From positions 38,311 to 102,310 of the forward strand of contig DATJIW010000051.1 of the NCBI GenBank assembly GCA_035492775.1: a DNA stretch of 64,000 nt, given 5' to 3'. A model generated the notes under the pieces. It was not told where the DNA came from. It saw only the letters and a program-made list of their open reading frames with translations, and ran no database searches. The DNA comes from DATJFQ01 sp035492775 (GTDB lineage Bacteria > Acidobacteriota > Vicinamibacteria > Vicinamibacterales > 2-12-FULL-66-21). A program made the translations under genes and the position numbers. Positions 34,449-43,840 of the stretch are shown here, in pieces. The stretch's first letter is position 1. Each line of letters opens with the position of its first letter.

Positions 34449-35867
34449 ATGTCCATCTCAACACAGCTCGTCGTAGTCGGAGCCGGCCCTGGAGGCTATG
34501 CCGCGGCGTTCTACGCCGCTGATCGTGGGCTGCAAGTCACCCTCGTCGACCCGGAAAAGAATCCCGGCGGCGTATGCGTGTATCGGGGGTGCATCCCGTC
34601 AAAAGCGCTGCTGCACGTCGCGCAGGTGATCAACGAATCCCGGCACGCGTCGGACTTCGGTGTGCAGTTCCAGAAGCCTTCGGTCGATCTGGACAAGCTG
34701 CGGGCCTTCAAGGACGCCGTGGTCGAAAAGCTCACCTCGGGCGCGGGGCAGGTGAGAAATCTGCGGAAGGTCAGACACCTGCGGGGCACGGCCGCGTTTC
34801 GCGACTCGCGCACGATCGACGTCCGACTCGTCGACGGCGCCAACGAAACGGTGACCTTCGAGAACTGCATCATCGCGACCGGGTCACGTCCGACGACGAT
34901 TCCCGGCCTCTCGATCGACAGCCCGCGCGTGATGGATTCGACAGGAGCGCTCGATCTTCCTGACATCCCCGGGTCGCTGCTCGTGGTGGGCGGGGGCTAC
35001 ATCGGACTCGAACTCGGGACGGTTTACGCTGCCCTTGGCAGCCGGGTCACCGTGGTCGAAATGACCGACGGGCTGCTGCCGGGCGCCGACCGCGACCTGG
35101 TGGGCATCGTCGCCCGGCGCGTCGAGTCGATGTGCGAAGCGGTCCTGTTGAAGACGAAAGTCACCGGTATCAAAGAGGCCGGGGGGCAACTATCGGTGTC
35201 GCTCGACGGCGTAGGATTCACCGGCGAGCGCACGTTCGATCGCGTTCTCATGTCGATCGGGCGGCGCCCGAACTCGTCGATCCCGGGTCTGGACACGACG
35301 GGAGTCCAGGTCGACAAGCGCGGATTCATCATTGTCGACGAGCGCCGGCGGACCGCGGACCCCGCCATCTACGCGATTGGCGACGTGGCGGGGGAGCCGA
35401 TGCTCGCTCACAAGGCATCGCACGAAGGCCGTGCGGCGGTGGATGCGATCGCGGGCGATCGCAACGTCGCGTTCGAGCCGCTCGCAATCCCGGCGGTCGT
35501 CTTTACCGACCCCGAAATCGCGTGGGCCGGCCTGACGGAGGCGGAGGCGGAACGGCAGGGACGAAAGGTCGCGATTGCGAAGTTTCCGTGGGGGGCTTCC
35601 GGGCGCGCAATCACGCTGGGCAGGACGGACGGTCTCACGAAGCTTCTGCTGGATCCGGCTTCCGAGCGGATCCTCGGCGTCGGCATCTGCGGCGTGGGCG
35701 CCGGCGAAATGATCGCCGAGGGGGTGCTGGCCATCGAGATGGGCGCAACGGCAAAGGATCTGGCGATGACGATCCATCCGCACCCGACGCTCACCGAAAC
35801 GCTGATGGAAGCGGCGGAGGTATTTTTCGGCACCGCGACGCACGTGTTTCGGCCGAAGCGGCGTTAA
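34449..35867 (+). CDS. lpdA: Dihydrolipoyl dehydrogenase (E3)
   Basis: 472 residues. FAD-binding GAGPGGYAAAFYAADRG, redox-active disulphide in CVYRGCIPSKALLH, NAD motif GGGYIGLELGTVYAALGS, and C-terminal HPHPTLTETLMEA with the catalytic His-Glu pair. It reoxidises dihydrolipoamide of E2. The residues between the two redox cysteines (VYRG instead of the common LNVG) are unusual but the Cys-x4-Cys spacing is right. ATG 34449 is preferred over a GTG-like start at 34437. Last gene of the PDH operon. Confidence 0.95.
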   Translation: MSISTQLVVVGAGPGGYAAAFYAADRGLQVTLVDPEKNPGGVCVYRGCIPSKALLHVAQVINESRHASDFGVQFQKPSVDLDKLRAFKDAVVEKLTSGAGQVRNLRKVRHLRGTAAFRDSRTIDVRLVDGANETVTFENCIIATGSRPTTIPGLSIDSPRVMDSTGALDLPDIPGSLLVVGGGYIGLELGTVYAALGSRVTVVEMTDGLLPGADRDLVGIVARRVESMCEAVLLKTKVTGIKEAGGQLSVSLDGVGFTGERTFDRVLMSIGRRPNSSIPGLDTTGVQVDKRGFIIVDERRRTADPAIYAIGDVAGEPMLAHKASHEGRAAVDAIAGDRNVAFEPLAIPAVVFTDPEIAWAGLTEAEAERQGRKVAIAKFPWGASGRAITLGRTDGLTKLLLDPASERILGVGICGVGAGEMIAEGVLAIEMGATAKDLAMTIHPHPTLTETLMEAAEVFFGTATHVFRPKRR

Positions 35868-35911
35868 GGGCGCTCCCTCGCCTTTCGACCGCCACTCGTT
35901 CGCGGTAGCGG

Positions 35912-35917
35912 TAAACT
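35912..35917 (+). promoter_or_regulatory. -10-like box (TAAACT)
   Basis: TAAACT ends 7 bases before ATG 35925, the leaderless spacing seen at several genes in this window. No -35 is obvious. Confidence 0.3.
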
Positions 35918-35924
35918 CTCCGGC

Positions 35925-36827
35925 ATGCGGATGCGCGCCGTGGTTGCCGGCGCCGTTGCGACGCTCACCCTGCGCCTGCCGGAGAGCCTTCCGGCGGTCC
36001 TTCTCATCAATACCGCGCCGGTTCGGACGCACGCCGCGCTCGCAGACGATCCCGTTCTCGTGCTCGCGAAAGAATACGTCGCGCGTTTTGAGCAGACGTT
36101 CTCGTCCGTCATGTGGCACGAGCACTACGCCCAGGAGGACCACGTCCAGCAGAAGTTCGCGTCGTCTGGGGCGCAGTTCACGCGGCTCGCTGCCAAACGC
36201 GAAATCGAATCCGACATGCTCCTGGTATGGATCGCGCGCGAAGAGAACTGGATCGCGATCCGCGACGTCATGACCGTAGACGGCGTTCCGCCCGGCAATG
36301 AAGGACGATTGGGCGCGACGCTGGCGCGTCCGGACGCGTCGCTCGATGACCTCCGAGCCCTGGCAGCCGAGAACGGTCGCTACAATGTCGGCCGGATTCT
36401 GCGGACGTTCAACGAACCGACGCTCACCCTTCTTTTCCTGAACGAGCGGAACCGCGACCGATTCTCGTTCAAGCGCGGTTCTGATGAACCCGTCGGCGAT
36501 CGCGACGCGGTCGTGTATGAGTTCGCGGAACGCGGACCGCACACGATCGTGCGCGACGAAATGCACGACGTGCCTGCGCGCGGCCGGATGTGGATCGATC
36601 CCCAGACCGGGCAGATTCTCCAGACGTTTCTCGAACTGAAGGACCGTCACAGCCACGTGACCGGGCAGATGACGGTCCGCTACGGGCCGCACGCAGGATT
36701 CGACGTGCTCGTGCCCCTCGACATGCGCGAAACGTACAAGGCCGACGCAGGCGAACAGGTCATGACGGTCGCGACGTACTCCAACTTCCGAAAGTTCCAA
36801 ACCGCAGCCCGCATTCTCCGGAAGTGA
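35925..36827 (+). CDS. Secreted protein of unknown function
   Basis: 300 residues with an N-terminal hydrophobic stretch (MRMRAVVAGAVATLTLRLPESLPAVLLI) that may be a signal or anchor. The remainder is a soluble alpha/beta protein with conserved-looking pieces SDMLLVWIAREENWIAIRDVMTVDG, RTFNEPTLTLLFL and GRMWIDPQTGQILQTFLEL, a form I have seen in acidobacterial secreted proteins without known function. It may also have periplasmic beta-strands. It precedes the ammonium transporter by 3 bases and could be cotranscribed. Confidence 0.7.
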   Translation: MRMRAVVAGAVATLTLRLPESLPAVLLINTAPVRTHAALADDPVLVLAKEYVARFEQTFSSVMWHEHYAQEDHVQQKFASSGAQFTRLAAKREIESDMLLVWIAREENWIAIRDVMTVDGVPPGNEGRLGATLARPDASLDDLRALAAENGRYNVGRILRTFNEPTLTLLFLNERNRDRFSFKRGSDEPVGDRDAVVYEFAERGPHTIVRDEMHDVPARGRMWIDPQTGQILQTFLELKDRHSHVTGQMTVRYGPHAGFDVLVPLDMRETYKADAGEQVMTVATYSNFRKFQTAARILRK

Positions 36828-36830
36828 ACC

Positions 36831-38192
36831 GTGGCTGATTCGATGCGACGGACGATTCCGCTGGCGCTTCTCATCGTTGCGAGCGTACTTGCGCTCGTCG
36901 TGCCTCCTGCGCCACCGCTGGTGAAGGGCGCACCGCCGGTGGCGGGCGACGTGGCCTGGATGATGACCGCTGCGGGCCTCGTTCTCCTCATGACGCCCGG
37001 CCTCTCGTTCTTCTACGGCGGCATGGTCCAGAAGAAGAACGTCATTTCGACGATGCTCCAGAGCATGATGGCGATGGTCGTCATCAGCATTGTCTGGGTG
37101 GTCGTCGGGTTCAGTCTGGCTTTTGGCGACGACGTCGGCGGCGTGATCGGGAACCCGGCGACGTTTTTCATGTTCCGCCATGTGGGCACTGCGACGAACC
37201 CGGCGCTGGCGCCGACGATTCCGCTCGTACTGTTCGCGCTCTTCCACCTGAAGTTCGCCATCATCACGCCCGCGCTCATCACGGGTTCCTTCGCGGAACG
37301 CGTGCGGTTCTGGGCGGTGGTGACCTTTACGGTCCTCTTCAGTCTCGTCATCTACTGTCCGCTCGCGCACGCGACGTGGCACCCCGACGGGTTCCTTCAC
37401 CGCTGGGGAGTGCTGGATTTCGCGGGGGGAACCGTCGTGCACACGTCGGCTGGCATGGCCGCCCTTGCCGGCGCGCTGGTACTGGGGCGCAGGAAGCTGC
37501 ATGAGCTCGGCGGCGAGCACGTCCCCGCCAACATCCCATTCGTGATTCTGGGAACGGGAATGCTGTGGTTCGGGTGGTTCGGTTTCAATGCGGGCTCCGC
37601 GCTGGCCGCGTCGGAGCAGGCGGCGCTCGCGTTTGCGACGACGAACACCGCGTCGGCAGCGGCGGCGCTGGCGTGGATCGCGTTCGACCTGCTGCGGGGC
37701 CGAAAAGCGTCTGCGCTGGGCGCGTGCATCGGCGCGGTGGTCGGACTGGTGGCGATCACACCCGCGGCCGGCTATGTGTCGGTCGCGCAGAGCCTCGTGA
37801 TTGGAACGGTGTCGAGTGTCATCAGCAACGTCGCCGTGCACTGGAAGTCACGGTCGTCGGTCGATGATACGCTCGACGTATTTCCATGCCATGGCGTCGG
37901 CGGAATGGTGGGAATGGTGCTGACCGGCGTCTTTGCGGCGGACGTTGGTCTGATTCACGGGCACACGCACGTGTTTGTGATCCAGCTGGTCGCGCTGGGC
38001 ATCGCGGCGCCGTTCGCGTTCTTCGGCTCGTGGTTGCTGTACCGCGTCACCGATGCCTTCATCCCGCTGCGCGTGAGCGAGCGGCAGGAGTTGATGGGGC
38101 TCGATCTGACGCAGCACGACGAGACGGTCAGCTCGCGCGGCGTGCGTGCGGCGCTGGAAGCGATTCAGGGCGAGCTGTTCCGCGACAGTTAA
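36831..38192 (+). CDS. amt: Ammonium transporter (Amt family)
   Basis: 453 residues from GTG 36831 (an ATG at 36843 is also possible). Eleven or so hydrophobic segments, SFFYGGMVQKKNVISTM, the pore-lining DFAGGTVVHTSAGMAALAGA with the first pore His and the CHGVGGMVGMVLTGVFA motif with the second are Amt/MEP/Rh signatures. The cytoplasmic tail SERQELMGLDLTQHDE is the one that contacts the PII protein GlnK. A signal peptide-like N-terminus fits Amt processing. No glnK is present next to it. It ends at a palindromic repeat. Confidence 0.95.
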   Translation: MADSMRRTIPLALLIVASVLALVVPPAPPLVKGAPPVAGDVAWMMTAAGLVLLMTPGLSFFYGGMVQKKNVISTMLQSMMAMVVISIVWVVVGFSLAFGDDVGGVIGNPATFFMFRHVGTATNPALAPTIPLVLFALFHLKFAIITPALITGSFAERVRFWAVVTFTVLFSLVIYCPLAHATWHPDGFLHRWGVLDFAGGTVVHTSAGMAALAGALVLGRRKLHELGGEHVPANIPFVILGTGMLWFGWFGFNAGSALAASEQAALAFATTNTASAAAALAWIAFDLLRGRKASALGACIGAVVGLVAITPAAGYVSVAQSLVIGTVSSVISNVAVHWKSRSSVDDTLDVFPCHGVGGMVGMVLTGVFAADVGLIHGHTHVFVIQLVALGIAAPFAFFGSWLLYRVTDAFIPLRVSERQELMGLDLTQHDETVSSRGVRAALEAIQGELFRDS

Positions 38193-38296
38193 TGGGGACA
38201 GCCGCCATTTTTCGACAAAAAAGGGGACAGCCGGGGCGGTGCTCCAGGCTGTCCCCTTTTTTCGCAAAAAATGGCGGCTGTCCCCTTTTGTCGAAA
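38191..38296. repeat. GGGGACAG-type nested palindrome (REP-like), second copy
   Basis: Outer arms of 19 bp (38194-38212 and 38267-38285) and inner arms of 16 bp (38217-38232 and 38247-38262) are perfect, with T-tracts on either side. It starts at the amt stop codon and ends 2 bases before the stop of the convergent lipoprotein gene. Shape and T-runs are those of a bidirectional rho-independent terminator. Loops differ from the copy at 27814. Confidence 0.9.
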
Positions 38297-38297
38297 A

Positions 38298-38858
38298 TTA
38301 TTCGCAGCTGCCCGAGACGGTCCGGACGTGTTCGACGGCGAGACGCGGGGCAGTGCCGTTCGCGTCGCCGCCATTCGGCGCCGCCGTCGTCGGGGTCATG
38401 TTGCGCTCCGGACTGGTGCCCGCGTCGCGGCTGGAGCGGGCGTACTTGTCCTTGTCGCTTCCTTCGTGGCCCGAGGTGCCGAGCGTGTTGACGCCCGAAT
38501 CGGTGATGCTCCCGATCACCTCAACGCGCTTGCCGAGGTAATCGTTCAAGTCGGCATCCTTTCCGCCGACGAGCCGCACCCAGGTGCCATTCGCGATCGG
38601 CGGGTTCTGAACGACGTGCTGGCCATTCGGCTGCGTCGCCGGATCCGCCAGGACGACGTCGCGCAGAATGAAATCGCCATCGGGCCGCATTCCCGGCGCA
38701 AGGCATCCATCCAGCTTGACGTTCTGCCCCTCCGAGCTGGAGCCCCGGCCGCCTTCGGTCGCGTAGCGCCCATGGTCGGGATTGTTACCTTCGCCACACG
38801 CCACGGCGAGCGCTGCAACGGAAACGGCAATCAGAAGACGAGCAGCATGGTTCCGCAT
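38298..38858 (-). CDS. Lipoprotein of unknown function
   Basis: 186 residues from ATG 38858. MRNHAARLLIAVSVAALAVACGEG is a lipoprotein signal with lipobox LAVAC, so it should be lipid-anchored. The mature part has an OB-fold-like pattern (VKLDGCLAP, GTWVRLVGGKDADLNDYLGKRVEVIGSIT) and a long polar, disordered C-terminal region (DKDKYARSSRDAGTSPERN onward). The fold resembles DUF5666/OB-fold periplasmic proteins but assignment is not firm. It is convergent with amt across the palindromic repeat. Confidence 0.75.
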   Translation of the reverse strand: MRNHAARLLIAVSVAALAVACGEGNNPDHGRYATEGGRGSSSEGQNVKLDGCLAPGMRPDGDFILRDVVLADPATQPNGQHVVQNPPIANGTWVRLVGGKDADLNDYLGKRVEVIGSITDSGVNTLGTSGHEGSDKDKYARSSRDAGTSPERNMTPTTAAPNGGDANGTAPRLAVEHVRTVSGSCE

Positions 38859-38898
38859 ATGAAATCCTGCAAAGCATACTTGCAAGATCCGTTGCGTT

Positions 38899-39597
38899 TC
38901 AACGGATCAGCTCGCGCCGCGCGAGACGAAACACCGCTTCGAGCATGCCGGGCGTGAGTCGACCCGTGTTCGTGTTCTGCCGGCTGGGGTGATACGAGCC
39001 GATCACCGTCAGCGCCGCAGTGCGGTACAGCCCACCATGCTCGAACGGCGGTCGTGATTTGACCACGATCCCCCGTGAGGCGAGCAACCTCCACGCCGCA
39101 TCGAACCCGATCCGGCCCAGACATACGACCGCACGAAGCCGCGGCAGCGCGGCGGCTTCGTCGACCAGATGCGGATGACACGCGGCGATCTCGGCGGGTG
39201 TGGGCTTGTTGTCGGGCGGCGCGCAGCGGACCGCCGCGGCGATGTATGCGTCGCGCAGCTCGAGGCCGTCATCGACGTCCCGCGACGTCGGGATGTTGGC
39301 GAAGCCGGCCGCGTGCATCGCGCGCATCAGGAAATCCCCGGAGCCGTCGCCGGTGAAGACGCGGCCGGTCCGATTTCCGCCGTGAGCCGCCGGTGCCAGG
39401 CCGAGCACCAGCAGCCGCGCGTGCGGATCGCCGAAGCCCGGCACGGGCTTTCCCCAGTAGACATCGTCGCGATAGGCGCGTTTGCGCGCGCGGGCGACGT
39501 CGGTGCAGTAACGACGCAAGCGGGCACACCGCTGGCACTCCACGATACGCGTCTGGACGCTGACCAGGGAAATCCGCGATTGACTATTCGGCGGCAA
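38899..39597 (-). CDS. Uracil-DNA glycosylase, family 5-like (UDGb)
   Basis: 232 residues. The motif GLAPAAHGGNRTGRVFTGD is that of family 5 UDGb, in which the catalytic-water Asp of family 1/4 is missing, and SYHPSRQNTNTG is the second motif. N-terminal CQRCARLR and further cysteines (YC, AVRCAPP) fit a 4Fe-4S cluster. Family 5 enzymes remove uracil, hypoxanthine and some oxidised bases from DNA. The only start available at the right place is TTG 39597. It precedes no obvious operon partner; lipA lies beyond on the same strand. Confidence 0.87.
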   Translation of the reverse strand: MPPNSQSRISLVSVQTRIVECQRCARLRRYCTDVARARKRAYRDDVYWGKPVPGFGDPHARLLVLGLAPAAHGGNRTGRVFTGDGSGDFLMRAMHAAGFANIPTSRDVDDGLELRDAYIAAAVRCAPPDNKPTPAEIAACHPHLVDEAAALPRLRAVVCLGRIGFDAAWRLLASRGIVVKSRPPFEHGGLYRTAALTVIGSYHPSRQNTNTGRLTPGMLEAVFRLARRELIR

Positions 39598-39616
39598 TCA
39601 AACTGCGATCTGCAAG

Positions 39617-40543
39617 CTACGCCGTGGAATTCGCGAGTGCCTGCGTCTGCTCGTGAGCGTGATACGAACTGCGCACCAGCGGCCCGGATTCGACGTGACC
39701 GAAGCCCAGCTCGAGCCCGATCCGTTTGAGCTCGGCGAACTCCGCTGGCGCGTAGTACCGCTCCATGGGCAGATTCGCGAGCGACGGTCGAAGGTACTGA
39801 CCGATCGTGACGATCGCGACGCCAGCCGCCCGGAGATCACGCAGCACTTGCACGAGCTCGGGCCACTCCTCGCCGAGTCCAACCATCAGGCCTGATTTGG
39901 TCGGGATGTCCGGCGCGATTTCGTGCGCGCGGCGGAGGACGCCGAGCGCGCGCTCATAGCGGCCGCCCGGGCGGGCCGTCCGATAGAGCCGCGGAACCGT
40001 TTCGATGTTGTGATTGAGCACGTCCGGCCGCGCGGCGAGGACGACGCCCAATGCCGTTTCGTCGCCCTGAAAATCGGGAATCAGCACTTCGACGCGGCAC
40101 TTCGGCATCCGCTTCCGCGTTTCCGCGATCGTGCGCGCGAACTGCGCTGCGCCGAAATCCGGCAGGTCGTCGCGATCGACCGATGTGACGACGACGTAGT
40201 CCAGCGCCATCGCGTGGATTGCGCTCGCGACCTTCACGGGCTCATCCGCGTCGGCCGGCCCGGGCGTGCCATGGATGACGTTGCAGTAGCCGCACGACCG
40301 CGTGCAGGTGTCTCCGAGGATCATGAACGTCGCCGTTCCGTGATGCCAGCATTCGCCGATGTTCGGGCAATTGGCTTCCTCGCACACGGTATGCAGGCCC
40401 AGCTCGCGCATGATGCCCTTGAGGCGCAGATAGTTCTCCGAACCCGGCGCGCGCACCTTCAGCCACTCGGGCTTCGGTGTACGCGATACCTCGTCGAGCC
40501 GCTTCTTCCGGCCACGAATGAAGTTCAGCGGAACAGTTCCCAC
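39617..40543 (-). CDS. lipA: Lipoyl synthase (LipA)
   Basis: 308 residues from GTG 40543, the ordinary LipA length. CEEANCPNIGEC is the auxiliary cluster motif and CTRSCGYCNV the radical-SAM CxxxCxxC. It inserts two sulphurs into protein-bound octanoate, giving the lipoyl groups that AceF carries. Upstream frames extend to 41182 but run back through the divergent gene and are not coding. GTG 40543 lies downstream of the minus-strand TATAAT at 40583-40578, giving a leader of about 30 bases. Confidence 0.95.
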   Translation of the reverse strand: MGTVPLNFIRGRKKRLDEVSRTPKPEWLKVRAPGSENYLRLKGIMRELGLHTVCEEANCPNIGECWHHGTATFMILGDTCTRSCGYCNVIHGTPGPADADEPVKVASAIHAMALDYVVVTSVDRDDLPDFGAAQFARTIAETRKRMPKCRVEVLIPDFQGDETALGVVLAARPDVLNHNIETVPRLYRTARPGGRYERALGVLRRAHEIAPDIPTKSGLMVGLGEEWPELVQVLRDLRAAGVAIVTIGQYLRPSLANLPMERYYAPAEFAELKRIGLELGFGHVESGPLVRSSYHAHEQTQALANSTA

Positions 40544-40577
40544 TTTGTGACTTCCGTCTTCAGCCTTTCGTCTTCTT

Positions 40578-40585
40578 ATTATACT
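40578..40585. promoter_or_regulatory. Symmetrical divergent -10 element (ATTATACT)
   Basis: Plus strand: TATACT 40580-40585, 6 bases before ATG 40592 of the MBL protein. Minus strand: TATAAT 40583-40578 for lipA. Same octamer as at 22501-22508. Confidence 0.55.
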
Positions 40586-40591
40586 GGCCGT

Positions 40592-41290
40592 ATGAGCGGA
40601 CTTTCGATTACGTGGTACGGACACGCGACCTTCTCGGTGACGAGCCCCGGCGGCCGGCGGATCGTTTTCGATCCGTGGCTCGAAGGTAATCCCAAGGCGC
40701 CGGCCGGAGCGAAGATCGACAAGGCCGACGTGATCTGCGTCTCTCACGGACACTCGGATCACACGACCGATGTGGTCCCGATCGCCCGCGCGACCGGCGC
40801 GCCTGTCGTCGCGATCTTCGAGCTTGCCAACTACTTTCAAAGCAAGGGCCTGAAGGACACGATCGGCATGAACATCGGCGGCACGGTCGACGTGAAGGGC
40901 CTCAAGATCACCATGACACCCGCGTTGCACTCGAGCGGCGTGGTGGAGGACGGCAGGAGCATCTATCTCGGCGAGCCAGGTGGATTCGTGATCCGTCTCG
41001 AGGACGGACGAGCGCTTTACTTTGCCGGCGACACGGCCCTCTTCGGCGACATGCGCCTCATTCGCGAGCTGCATGCGCCCGACATCGCCTTCCTCCCGAT
41101 TGGCGATCACTTCACGATGGGTCCCGCCGCTGCGGCACGCGCGGTGGAGATGCTCGGCGTCCGCCAGGTCGTCCCGATGCATTACGGGACGTTTCCGCTG
41201 CTGACGGGAACACCGGAGGAGCTGAAGAAGCTCGTGGACCCGCGCGGCGTTGATGTGCTGGTGCTGCAGCCGGGCGAGACGGCGCAGTAG
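40592..41290 (+). CDS. UPF0173 metallo-beta-lactamase-fold hydrolase
   Basis: 232 residues. WYGHATFSV, DPWLEGNP, SHGHSDHTTD (HxHxDH metal motif) and FAGDTALFGDMRLI with PMHYGTFPLLTG identify the UPF0173 family, a compact metallo-beta-lactamase fold. Activity of the family is not well known. ATG 40592 is the natural start, six bases after a -10 box. It is divergent from lipA and shares its promoter. A 45-base gap separates it from the ADOP gene. Confidence 0.93.
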   Translation: MSGLSITWYGHATFSVTSPGGRRIVFDPWLEGNPKAPAGAKIDKADVICVSHGHSDHTTDVVPIARATGAPVVAIFELANYFQSKGLKDTIGMNIGGTVDVKGLKITMTPALHSSGVVEDGRSIYLGEPGGFVIRLEDGRALYFAGDTALFGDMRLIRELHAPDIAFLPIGDHFTMGPAAAARAVEMLGVRQVVPMHYGTFPLLTGTPEELKKLVDPRGVDVLVLQPGETAQ

Positions 41291-41335
41291 TCGAGTCGCC
41301 GTTCGACCGATAAGAGCCTTCAGAGGGCTCTGACG

Positions 41336-43822
41336 ATGCTCAACGATCTGCGTTACGCCGCCCGCGCCCTGGGGCGGGCACCCGGCTTCACATTCAGCGC
41401 AATCGTGGCGCTGGCGCTGGGGATCGGTGCCAATACGGCGGTGTTCTCCGTCGTGTACGCAGTAATGCTCAAGCCGCTGCCCTATCCCGCGTCCGATCGG
41501 CTCGTACGGCTGTACGAAGCGAGTCCCGTTGACGGCATCACGGCCGGGGACGTCTCCACCGGCACTTTCATTGATTGGCGGGCGCGTTCGCGAACGCTTG
41601 ATGGGCTCGCGATGTACATGGTTCCGCTCGGCGGTGAAACATTGTGGACCACCGACCGCGGCGTCCAGGTCGTCAGGGCAGCGTCGGTGTCGCCGACGCT
41701 CTTCGGCACCCTCGGCGTGCAGCCCGTTCGGGGCCGCACGTTCACGAGCGATCTCGATCTCCGGCAGGGTGGCGGGATCGGTCAGTTCGTCATCAGTTAC
41801 GGATTATGGCAGCGCGCGTTCGGCGGCGCCGCCGACATCGTTGGCCGTCGCGTGGTGGTGGAGGGCAGGCTTCCGCGCGAGATCATCGGTGTGATGCCGC
41901 GCGGATTCGACGTTCCCGCCGGTACCGACGCATGGATTGCGTTGCCGTTTCAGCCCGTCGCACCTGCCGATCGGCGGTTGCGCTCCGGGCCGGTGATCGC
42001 GCGTCTCGCTGCCGGGAGGACGATCGACGACGCCCGCCGCGAGTTGCAGGATATTTCGGCGCAGCTCGCGACAGAGCAGCCAGTCAGCAATCGCGGCTGG
42101 ACCGCGGACGTTGAACCGCTGGCGGGCGCCGATGCGAAGACACTCCGCCTGGCGCTGATCGCCCTTTCGGCCGCGGTCGCCGGAGTGCTGTTAATCGGCT
42201 GCGCAAACGTGGCGAACCTGTTGCTCGCTCGCGCAGTGGGAAGCCGTCGCGAGCTGACGGTGCGCATGGCGCTTGGCGCCGGCGCGTGGCGGCTGTTCCG
42301 ACTCGCGCTCGCGGAGGCGATCGTGCTGGCCGGCGGCGGCGTGGTGGCCGGCCTGCTGATCGGCGACTGGATGACGAAGATTCTCGTGCATCTGGCGCCG
42401 CCCGACGTCCCGCGTCTTGCTGAGGTCGCCGTTACGTGGCCGGTCTTTCTCTTCGCGACGGCGGCCGGGATATTGGCCGCAGTGATCACCGCGCTCGCGC
42501 CGGCTTTGCACACGGTTCGCGCGGAGCTTCGCGTCGGCCTGAGATCGGACGTGCGGGCGGCAACGGATCGGAGCGCCCCGGCGAGGCGCTGGTTGATCGC
42601 GGGGGAAGTTGCCGTCGTTGTCCTGCTGCTCAGCGGCGCACTGCTGCTGGTGCGGACGTTCGTCAAGCTGCGGGGCGTCGACCTCGGCTTCCAGGCCGAC
42701 CACGTCGTGGAAATCGAGACGCGCTGGCCGATTGGAACATTGTTCGGACATCCCGGTCAGCAGTGGCCGCGAGTCCAGCACGCGGTGGACGGGCTGCTCG
42801 CGGCCGTCTCGGGAGTGCCAGGCGTGCAAGCCGTCGGCGTCATCTCGGATGTGCCGCTGGCTGGTGCGGCAACCGAGGCGACTGTGTGGCGGACGGACGC
42901 GGCGGGAGCGGACCGTGACCACGCACCCGTCGACGCAGCCGCGCGCTGGAAATGCGACCTCGCGGTCGTCAGTCCCGGTTACTTTGCCTCGCTGGGAATA
43001 CCCGTTCTCCGCGGCCGGAGCTTCACGGGGGCGGATCGATTCACGGACGACCAGCTTGTTCAACGGCGGGCACGTACCGGTGTCGTTCTCGTCGACGCCG
43101 CCTTTGCGGAACGGTACTTCCCCCACGAGGATCCGGTCGGGCATGTGCTGGTGTTTCCAGAGGCGAATGCGTTCGCGGACGAACGGGTGATCGTCGGCGT
43201 CGTCGGGAATGTCAGGACGCAAGCCGTCGCCGAACCGCCGCATCCAACGGCATACTTTCCACACGCGCAGAATCCGGACATTTTCCGGCCGTCGCTCCTC
43301 GTTCGATCCGCGCTGCCGCTGGCATCGATATCGGAGGCGATTCGCGCCCGGGTCGCCGCGTACGATCCGGCGCTGGTGATCCTTCGGATGCGTCCCATGG
43401 GCGACCTCGTGTCCGGCTCCCTCTCGCGACCCCGCTTCAATCTCCTGCTGCTGTCGTCCTTTGCGCTCGTCGCTCTTGCGCTGTCGGCGATCGGCATCTA
43501 CGGGGTGCTCGCGTATCTGGTCACGCAGCGGACGCGCGAGATCGGGATCCGCATCGCGCTCGGCGCGCGGCCGGCGGCGGTCGTTCGCCTGCTCGTGCGC
43601 GAAGGCATGTTGCCCGTGCTGTCGGGGGCCGCGATCGGTGTGGCCGCGAGCGTCCTCGCCGCCCGCGCGATCCGGGCGCTCCTGTTCGGTGTCACGCCGC
43701 TCGATACCCTGAGCCTCGCCGGCGCGCCGATACTGCTCGCGCTGATCGCGTTCGTGGCGTGCTACCTGCCAGCGCGGCGCGCGCTGCGCATCGATCCGGT
43801 CAACGCTCTGCGGGCCGAGTGA
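41336..43822 (+). CDS. ADOP-type permease (acidobacterial duplicated orphan permease, MacB/FtsX like)
   Basis: 828 residues. The N-terminus MLNDLRYAARALGRAPGFTFSAIVALALGIGANTAVFSVV is the TIGR03434-type start; two MacB-like periplasmic plus FtsX membrane blocks follow, with transmembrane segments near residues 20, about 275-320, 365, about 420, then near 690, 745 and 790. ADOP proteins are permeases without a matching ATPase nearby and are named for expansion in Acidobacteriota. Substrate is unknown. No ATPase is adjacent here, as expected. Confidence 0.93.
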   Translation: MLNDLRYAARALGRAPGFTFSAIVALALGIGANTAVFSVVYAVMLKPLPYPASDRLVRLYEASPVDGITAGDVSTGTFIDWRARSRTLDGLAMYMVPLGGETLWTTDRGVQVVRAASVSPTLFGTLGVQPVRGRTFTSDLDLRQGGGIGQFVISYGLWQRAFGGAADIVGRRVVVEGRLPREIIGVMPRGFDVPAGTDAWIALPFQPVAPADRRLRSGPVIARLAAGRTIDDARRELQDISAQLATEQPVSNRGWTADVEPLAGADAKTLRLALIALSAAVAGVLLIGCANVANLLLARAVGSRRELTVRMALGAGAWRLFRLALAEAIVLAGGGVVAGLLIGDWMTKILVHLAPPDVPRLAEVAVTWPVFLFATAAGILAAVITALAPALHTVRAELRVGLRSDVRAATDRSAPARRWLIAGEVAVVVLLLSGALLLVRTFVKLRGVDLGFQADHVVEIETRWPIGTLFGHPGQQWPRVQHAVDGLLAAVSGVPGVQAVGVISDVPLAGAATEATVWRTDAAGADRDHAPVDAAARWKCDLAVVSPGYFASLGIPVLRGRSFTGADRFTDDQLVQRRARTGVVLVDAAFAERYFPHEDPVGHVLVFPEANAFADERVIVGVVGNVRTQAVAEPPHPTAYFPHAQNPDIFRPSLLVRSALPLASISEAIRARVAAYDPALVILRMRPMGDLVSGSLSRPRFNLLLLSSFALVALALSAIGIYGVLAYLVTQRTREIGIRIALGARPAAVVRLLVREGMLPVLSGAAIGVAASVLAARAIRALLFGVTPLDTLSLAGAPILLALIAFVACYLPARRALRIDPVNALRAE

Positions 43823-43840
43823 CCGCGGTGCCCCTGCGGT

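Noticed and set aside
35190..37841. Minus-strand frame of 883 codons opposite lpd and amt
   Set aside because: Composition typical of antisense frames in GC-rich DNA; spans three real genes.
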